Shown here piece after piece: positions 57,641-64,000 of a stretch of 64,000 bases of DNA. Position 1 is the first letter of the stretch; every line of letters starts with the position of its first letter. The position numbers and the translations under genes are program-made. The notes under the pieces are model-generated. The model ran no database searches, was not told the DNA's origin, and worked only from the letters and a program-made list of their open reading frames with translations. The DNA is from Bimuria novae-zelandiae CBS 107.79 (lineage: Eukaryota; Ascomycota; Dothideomycetes; Pleosporales; Didymosphaeriaceae), in NCBI GenBank assembly GCA_010015655.1, contig ML976661.1, forward strand, positions 40,050 through 104,049, given 5' to 3'.

Positions 57641-57895
57641 CATGATGTATGGTTCTGCGCGCCCTAGTGCGCTGCGTGATAGACTTGCATTGGGCGGCGT
57701 TTGTGTAGATGGGTTTGCTTGTGCACGCCAGATGTGTACAAGAGATACACGGGCAAACGTTTTTATCACGTCTCTTTACCCCTCTTTTTCGACTTTAAAA
57801 GCTTTGCAAGATTTATAGATAGACGTTACGAACTTGTTTCAATTACCTCCAAACAACCTGATTGATTTTCCCTCCTGTTGTGTCGATCCGCCACG

Positions 57896-58683
57896 ATGAA
57901 GTTCTCTACTCTTGCCCTTGCAGCCGCGCTGCTAGCACTCGGTTCAGCGTCTCCAGTGCCAATGATGGACCAGGTGGACCAGGTGGACCAGGTGGACCTG
58001 ATGGACCATTACCATGTCAGTCCCGCCTCCACTTATTGCACTTTTGTTTCCACAATGCCTTCTCACCGAGACCTCGATCTAACCCACCTCCTCAGCTCCA
58101 GGCCTCTGACTCCGCCGCCCTTGCCAACACCCTCAACACCCTCTCCGACACCGCCGCCCTGATGCCCTCCGCTGTCTCGAAGAACGCGATGGAAAGCGAC
58201 ATGAACCTTGACGACATGAGTTTACACAACAAGCGGGGCATGGACGCAAAGGACATGAGCCTAGACGACATGGGCATGGACGCACAAGCCAAGCTGGCCT
58301 CAGCGGATAAGCGCATGACAGGCTCCGACAACCTTTCCCTGATTTCCTCCGCTGTCTCGAAGAACGCCATGGAAAACGACATGAGCCTAGACGACATGAG
58401 TCTAGACAACAAGCGCGGCATGGACGCAAAAGACATGAGCCTGGACGACATGGGTCTAAATAACAAGCGGGGCATGGACGCAAAAGACATGCTGGCCTCA
58501 ATCGACAAGCGCATGACAGCCTGCATGGGCAGTAAGCCGGTACCCAGGTGGGTAGGCAAGTCAGACCGGGTGAACAAGCCGGCGCCTGGGAACCATCTTG
58601 CGCCGTGGAAGCGCGAGATGGAGACACAGGAGCGCGTGGGGAGTATGGAGGATAGTGCGGTTGCGAAGTTGGTTATGGGGTAG
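57896..58683 (+). CDS. Secreted repeat protein with Kex2-type sites (KEP-like)
   Basis: Two exons, 57896-58015 and 58096-58683; intron 80 nt with a GTCAGT donor (an alternative acceptor 6 nt later keeps the frame). 235 aa. Residues 1-19 are a signal peptide (MKFSTLALAAALLALGSAS). Next comes a DNA-level 9-nt tandem repeat giving DQVDQVDQVD. The mature part has two ~65-residue units beginning SAVSKNAMEXDM and containing SLDDMSL and NKRGMDAKDMSLDDMG repeats. Lys-Arg pairs at six places (HNKR, ADKR, DNKR, NNKR, IDKR, WKR) are potential Kex2 cuts that would release Met/Asp-rich peptides starting GMDAKDM. One Cys only. Processing and function are inferred. Confidence 0.75.
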
Positions 58684-59268
58684 ATAGTGCCAGTGCTTGT
58701 GCCAGTGGAAATGGAGGTGGATGAGGATGGGTAGGGGCGAAACTACGGGTTTGGTACGGTGGTGGGGGTGGTTCTCGTTGGTTAGTTGGGTTAATGAGAG
58801 TGGCTTTGACATATTCGTTGCGTTTGTGACGTACTTCCCTAATCTGTATCCATGTGTGCGACCACTTCCATTTGAGTGCAGGGGAGGCAATGGCTGAGAA
58901 ATGTGCCTGTTGGCACTGGAGAGTGCAAGTGAATAAGGGGACAGACTGTCACGCCCTTTGGCAAGGGTGGCTCTGGATATGTCATGCATTGCTATCATAT
59001 ACTGTTATGTTACATCATCGCCGTGTCAATTGTCGGGTTGCAAATTCCATAATGCAGATATACTGTGCACTGCTGATGAATGCTAGTGTATCGAAACCGT
59101 GCGTGCCCCGAACCGAAGCCTTTCATCCCATGTCTCTACCGTCCATTACAAATCATCGAAATGTCATAAAGCTCTGCAGCAGAAAACCAACCGAGCAATG
59201 CGTGGCACAGAAGCGAACAAAGCAGTCCCATCGATGCAACCAGTGCTCAATGAGAGGGTCGGTAACGG
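58684..59268. other. Convergent intergenic region
   Basis: 3' regions of the secreted repeat protein gene (+) and the Dbf2-like kinase gene (-). Nothing else recognised. Confidence 0.5.
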
Positions 59269-61390
59269 CTAGAACATCGTGCCGAAGTTCTCGTCCACGG
59301 TGGTGAGCGGTTTTCGGGGGCTTGAAGGCTTGCCGTTCTCGTCCGTGGTCTTCTTGTGGCGGAATGTGACTGCGAGCCATTAGTGAAAATCCTCTCCCAC
59401 ATAAATACAGTAGGCGGTGTACTTACAACCGACAAACAGACCCTTGCCCATTTTTTCATCGCGGTCGGCCAATGCTTCCAATTGCATTTGCTTTTCATGC
59501 ACTTCCTTGTACTTAGCCATATCCGCTTCGCTACCGAAATCGTCGAAATAGCCAGCATCAGTCTCGCCATCCAGCTCGGGGACGAAGGGCGCTTTCTGGT
59601 CTCTCAAACGCGTCCAGTCCACTTCTGCGAAATATTGATGAGCGTGTATCTCAGAGATGCCTCGGAAACGGGATGTCTTTGATGCTACCAGTCGAGTGAT
59701 CATGTCCCAAGTACGCTTCGAAAGGAAGTACGACGGATCTTCGTATACCGGCTTGCGGAGGACCTTCTTCCACTGCTTGAGGTTCTGCCATGTCTCATCA
59801 ACCGTTGCACCCGCAAACGGTGGGTATCCGGCCAGAGCCTCGAAAAGCATGCAGCCGAGACTCCAGTAGTCCACGGTGAAGTCGTACTCGTCACCTTTCA
59901 ACACTTCGGGGGCCATATAATCAGGACTCCCAACAATGCTCTTGGCATAGTTCACATCCCGTTCCCTGAGTGATCTATAGTTTTCGCGACGTTCTGCCGC
60001 AGTCCGGTCTTCCATGGGTCGGCCAAAGGGAGAAACAACATCTCCAACGGACTCTAGCTTTATCCGCATCGACTCGATCTTCGCTGGCGCAAGCATACCT
60101 GCAGCCAGACCAAAGTCTGTCAGTTTCACATGCCCTGTACTGTCGATCAGGAAGTTCTCCGGTTTCAAGTCTCGGTGGATGTAGCCGAGTTGGTGAAGCG
60201 AGTCCACGCAGGAGAACATCTCAGCAATGTAGAAACGGGCGTGGCGATTGTGCAGGACACCGGTATTGTTGAGCAGAGTCCGGAAGTCGCCTCCAGGCAC
60301 GTACTCCTGAACGGGTCAGTGAGAAGGGGTTCAAGCAGATTAGGACAGCACGTACCATGGCCAAATATATGCTCTTGTCATCCTGGAAGGCGTAGAGTAG
60401 CCGCACCAGCCATTCGCTCTTGGCTGTTGTCAAGATGTCGCGCTCTGTCAACACGTGACGGACTTCGTCAAGCTTGAACAGAAGCTTCTTGCTCATGACC
60501 TTCAGAGCGCAGACTTCGCGCGTGTCTTTCTTCTGGGCCAGATAGACCTGTCCGTAGCCGCCCTGTCCGACCTGCGTCAGAATCTGGAAGTCGCCCTGCC
60601 TTAACCGCGTGCGTCGCTTCCGCAGATTCGCCCGTTCGCGTCCGAGGTACTGCGTGAGGGCGTCGTTGTACTCGGCTTCGGGAGTGGCCGGCGGCGGCGG
60701 GTACTGCGCCTTGAATTGTGCGAGGCGGTTCTGGCGCGTGTGGACGTACGAGAGGAGGTCGTAGTAGTGGTCGAGGAAATCTGCGAACGATGAGCTTAGT
60801 TCCATGCGTGTCTGTCTACACTCATACTTACACAGCTGCGTCACGTTCGCCAGACGCTTGACTGCGGGTTTCCTCGCCTTCTCCAGCTCTTCGGGCGACA
60901 GGCGCGTCTGGCCCTGATAGTAGCGTCCCGACTGCTCTGCCTCGCGCGTGCGGTATGGTTCCTGGCGCGACTGGGCTGCGTGGGTGACATAGCTGGATTC
61001 CTTTGGCAGCCCCGGACGAGCACCCGGCGGCGTGTTCTCCTTGTTGGCCTTGCGAGCGGGGCTCCCTGGGCCGAGTGTTGTGAGGTCTTGTGCCGAGTGG
61101 TCCAGGTCCCCCGTCGCCGGCAGATTGGCCTTGTTGGGCGATGTGGGCGTGCCTGGCTTGGATCTGGACGGCGATCCCAGTGTCGGCAGAAGTCTCATCG
61201 CGTTCTCAAACACATGAGGCAGGTCGAAAGCGCCAGGCGGGTGCTGGTGCTTGCTTGGGCTGCCCTGTGGCGTCTGCTGCGGGCTGATGAACGCATCTTG
61301 CGTGGGCGTGCCAGGGCGGTCCATGTCGCTGGAGCGCGTGTGCAGAGGTGGCGGAGGGATGGGCAGCTGGAAGTTTGGTGTGTTCGCCAT
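59269..61390 (-). CDS. DBF2: NDR-family protein kinase Dbf2/Sid2
   Basis: Four exons: 60832-61390, 60356-60780, 59427-60306 and 59269-59369 (introns 51, 49, 57 nt); 654 aa. The N terminus is disordered and Pro-rich (TPQGSPSKHQHPPG, GSPSRSKPGTP). A Mob-binding region surrounds KPAVKRLANVTQLYFLDHYYDLL. The kinase has GQGGYGQVYLAQ, CALKVMSKK, HRDLKPENFLI, DFGLA, the long NDR activation-segment insertion, and SIVGSPDYMAPEV. The C-terminal hydrophobic motif FVGFTF is assembled across the last intron. Dbf2/Sid2/SidB acts with Mob1 at the end of the mitotic exit/septation pathway and controls septum formation. Fully conserved catalytic residues. Confidence 0.94.
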
Positions 61391-62028
61391 GGTTCGTTCG
61401 TGCGCGATACGACCGTCTGGGAAAGAGTGACCCGGCTGCGGGCAGCTACCGTTACCGCAGTAGAGTGGCAGCAGCAGTTCAATGCGAGGGCAAGAGCGAC
61501 AGTGCAACAAGCGAGCGCCGGTTTCAGCTGAACAGAGAAGGGTTGGGAGTGCAAGATACGTTGACTATCGAGTCGAGAGTCGTTGGCGGGGTGGTGTTTA
61601 TTTGGGCACTACAGTCTAGCCCTAGCAACACCTGGAATCCCCCACACATCCCTGTTGCTTTCGTCATCACCACTCGTCACAATTTCCGGAGAATCACCCT
61701 TCTGCATCATCTTCAGCTTCAGTTCATTCGCGTCGATGGTATTCTTCAAGGTAGTATGTCCAGACTTTAGACGAATTCCATGTTAGTGTTGTTTCCCATC
61801 AAACGTCTTAAACTGTGAATTTGATACCCTTGCCGACAGGACGCCTTCCCTAATAAACGCTCGAACCCCAATTGAGCCTCCCTAATACGCCAGCAATGCC
61901 GTTTCGAATGTGTAAAAGACTCTACCTGCCGCAAAGGGTGAAAGACACCATTGGACTCATCTTCTCGCCAACCTATTGCCCAGTCCAGCTATGTTACCCA
62001 GGAGTACATGCATCGAGGCAAAGGAGGA
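61391..62028. promoter_or_regulatory. DBF2 upstream region
   Basis: 638 bp between the 3' end of the RING gene and the DBF2 start, both minus strand. Plus-strand frames here have no recognisable similarity. Confidence 0.45.
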
Positions 62029-63706
62029 CTACGCTCCGTCGACTCGATATGGCTGGAAGTTCGGCGACACTGCGACACCGACTTGGTCATGCAACCCCCC
62101 CGGCATGCTTACCAAGAACTGGCGTCCAATCCCTTCCCTACGATACCTGTGCAAGCCCTCCAAGAACATGCGAGATGGTGAGTGCACACTCCCGCGGGAC
62201 GGCGGCTCAATGAGAGTCTTGCGGCACATGGGACATGTTATCTTGTTCTTCTGTTTCCTGCACGTATCGAACCAAGTGTTGATGCAGTACTCGCCGAATA
62301 CATGCTTGCAAGGGAGCTGGATCGCTATCTCATTATCCTCGGAAGGGTCCACGTGTTTCTCAGAGTAGTCCTTCTGACATATATCGCACATGGCGTCAAT
62401 GCCCTCTGGAAGTTCTTTGGGCAAAAAATGCCGCAATTTATCTCGGAGTGCCTGCATTTGTCCTGGCGAAGGGACGTTCGGGTGCTCGGTCTGGGTGAGG
62501 AATCGAGCGCGCATGATGCTCGGGTGTGCTCCCGCACGTTGCCGGCGAGGCGGTCGATCTAGTAAGTCTAACTTAGTTTCAAAGAGCTGAAGAAGTTTGT
62601 GTATTTGTAATGTACATATCTACACAGGGCCGGAGACTTACCTGCGGCACGAGACGCGGGTGAACGTGCAGGTCTGGCTAGCTCAGTTGCTTCATTCTGA
62701 AGATCGTTCGCGTATCGATCAAAACTGCGGCGATTTGAGTTTCTGGATAATGGCGTTAGTTCCGGCAATGGGGCAGACCCGTTGACAGGTCTGAACATGT
62801 GACGACGTTGCTGGCTATTAGAGTCCTCCATGCCTTGCCGGGCAGGTCGATGGTACGAGGTCCTTCGAACAAATGGTACTCCATGCTGAGGGAAGGACTC
62901 GGTGGTGACCGAGTTCGCACGGTTGGGCACATCGTGGACTGCCGCAATCATCTCGGACGTTGGAGGAGGCGAAGGGGAGGAAGGTACATGTCGACTGAGC
63001 CGGCGGGACGGATATTGTGGAGGCGGCTGCACCCAGTGAGAGTGAGCTGGCGAAACCGCGAAGTTCGGCATGTCCATACCAGGGTGGAGGGTCCTGGGCA
63101 TATTCTGATCATTTGGCGAACCGTTGGCGTAATGCTCTCCGTCGAACCAGGGATACGAACCTATGTCGGACTGGTAATTCTGTGGTAGAAGAAGTCAGTC
63201 ATGGTCGTTGCTTCATTGAAAAGGCAAAGAGCCACCAAGAGAGCACAAATAGTGAATTCAGCCTTGAACCACCCGCAGCCGCACTCTCCCCATGCCAGCT
63301 CTGTATGCAACATCCTAGGGCAACATATCAGGAGCAGGCGGGAGAGCAATCTGAATCTTTCCTTCACGAATTGTGAAAGGCATGTCTTTAGTAAGGAATA
63401 TCTAGGACTTACCCCCAGTACTTCAGTCGGGCCATACTGAGCCCCAGCGCCTGAGGCCCCCATGTATGCTGCTGGCGAAAAGCCACCGGCATATTGGAAT
63501 TCAGGTTGTTGGTGAGTGCGACGCTGCCAACTGGACCCTTGAGGTTGTTCGAACCGGGAAGCAACTGCGTAGGGTTGCGGGCTCCACGGGAAATAGTTGA
63601 ACCCAGAACTTAAATCGTAGCTCTGCTGATAGTTGTGCACATGAGTCCCTTGGTCTTGGTGCTGTGAGATAGGGCCTCCTGAATACGAAGTGTCCGGTTC
63701 TGCCAT
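62029..63706 (-). CDS. RING-finger protein, probable E3 ubiquitin ligase
   Basis: Exons 63413-63706, 62642-63179 and 62029-62558; 453 aa from ATG 63706. Introns 233 and 83 nt with GTAAGT donors. The N-terminal ~280 residues are disordered, rich in Pro/Gln/Tyr/Ser (PQPYAVASRFEQPQGSSW). The RING is in the last exon: CDICQKDY, LPCKHVFGEYCINTWF and CPMCRK. The zinc ligand usually found between the His and the next Cys is Gly here. After the RING, about 60 residues of unknown kind follow. The reading frame stays open upstream of the ATG to the window edge, so the gene may start outside. Confidence 0.75.
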
Positions 63707-64000
63707 GGAATGCTGTAGAGGCACAGTGCAGAGGGTTCTTGTGCCTATTTGTGGCTGTGAGTTGACTTCACTGTCGATTTGGGGGACGTTGAGGCCGTTG
63801 GACAGAAGAAGTGTACCAGTTGACTGTGCCGGGAGACCTTTTCGTTGATCGGTATGCCCACAGGACGGCGGACCAGAATAAGATAGCGGCCGAAGTTTGG
63901 GACCTGGGCGGGAGTAGCGCAAGCGGCTGACAGGTGTGTCCAGCGAGTGTAGCAATCTATGGACCCGGAGTAAGTAGGTAGGGAGTCTGTCGGTGTCCCG
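63707..64000 (-). other. Open frame continuing to window edge upstream of the RING gene
   Basis: No stop codon in the RING gene frame for all 294 nt, with no ATG. It reads Arg/Pro/Leu-rich (RYSRPGPKLRPLSYSGPP). It may be additional coding sequence of the same gene or a leader that happens to be open. Confidence 0.4.

Noticed and set aside
58092..58627. Long minus-strand frames opposite the secreted repeat protein
   Set aside because: They are shadows of the repeats on the opposite strand; the plus frame has the signal peptide and splice sites.
57896..58683. Dikaritin-type RiPP precursor
   Set aside because: Repeats between Lys-Arg sites contain no Tyr in the cores, and no UstY/DUF3328 or tyrosinase gene is near.
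1..64000. CRISPR arrays, operons, rRNA genes
   Set aside because: No regularly spaced direct repeats, no Shine-Dalgarno-linked gene strings and no rRNA-like stretch; the DNA is fungal nuclear.

Overview
The window is nuclear DNA of a filamentous ascomycete (Pezizomycotina; class not provable from this sequence, Dothideomycetes-like at best). Reasons: short introns of about 46-230 nt with GTRNGT donors and CTRAC-like branch sites; fungal-specific genes (elongation factor 3, Trm44, Stc1, HET domain, DUF7514, a Ste11 MAPKKK with SAM and RA domains); Fot1/pogo and Tc1 transposons; and a long TpA-rich block whose transposon reading frames are riddled with TAA/TAG stops, the signature expected of repeat-induced point mutation (RIP).

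Layout. 1-9.1 kb: a transposase fragment at the left edge, then an AIF-like oxidoreductase, GNA1, a minus-strand MFS transporter and TRM44. 9.4-13.7 kb: two Fot1/pogo-type elements of different families sit head to tail and share one TA dinucleotide. 13.8-19.5 kb: a truncated M20 amidohydrolase, a poorly resolved hypothetical gene and a DUF7514 protein gene. 19.5-20.8 kb: a Tc1-like element with 47-bp inverted repeats. 21.4-24.4 kb: the STE11 MAPKKK. 25.4-39.4 kb: about 14 kb of RIP-degraded repeats, with a pogo element having intact ends, a 7.4-kb Ty3/gypsy chromodomain retrotransposon, further LTR-like insertions, a 5'-truncated second pogo copy carrying a MITE-like insertion full of telomere-like repeats, and a tRNA-like relic. 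The block is bracketed by inverted copies of a 29-30 bp sequence.

40-64 kb: a gene-dense arm with zinc alcohol dehydrogenase, RFC5, a small disordered protein, SDE2, ribosomal protein eS10, RAD7, a broken HET gene, an Stc1-domain gene, elongation factor 3, a secreted repeat protein with Kex2-type sites, a Dbf2/Sid2 kinase and a RING-finger protein at the right edge. Translation (eS10, eEF3, Trm44), DNA maintenance (RFC5, RAD7, SDE2) and signalling (STE11, DBF2) genes are interspersed, as is usual in fungi; nothing suggests a co-regulated cluster. Splice sites were deduced by eye from frame continuity and consensus sites; no transcript evidence or database search was available.
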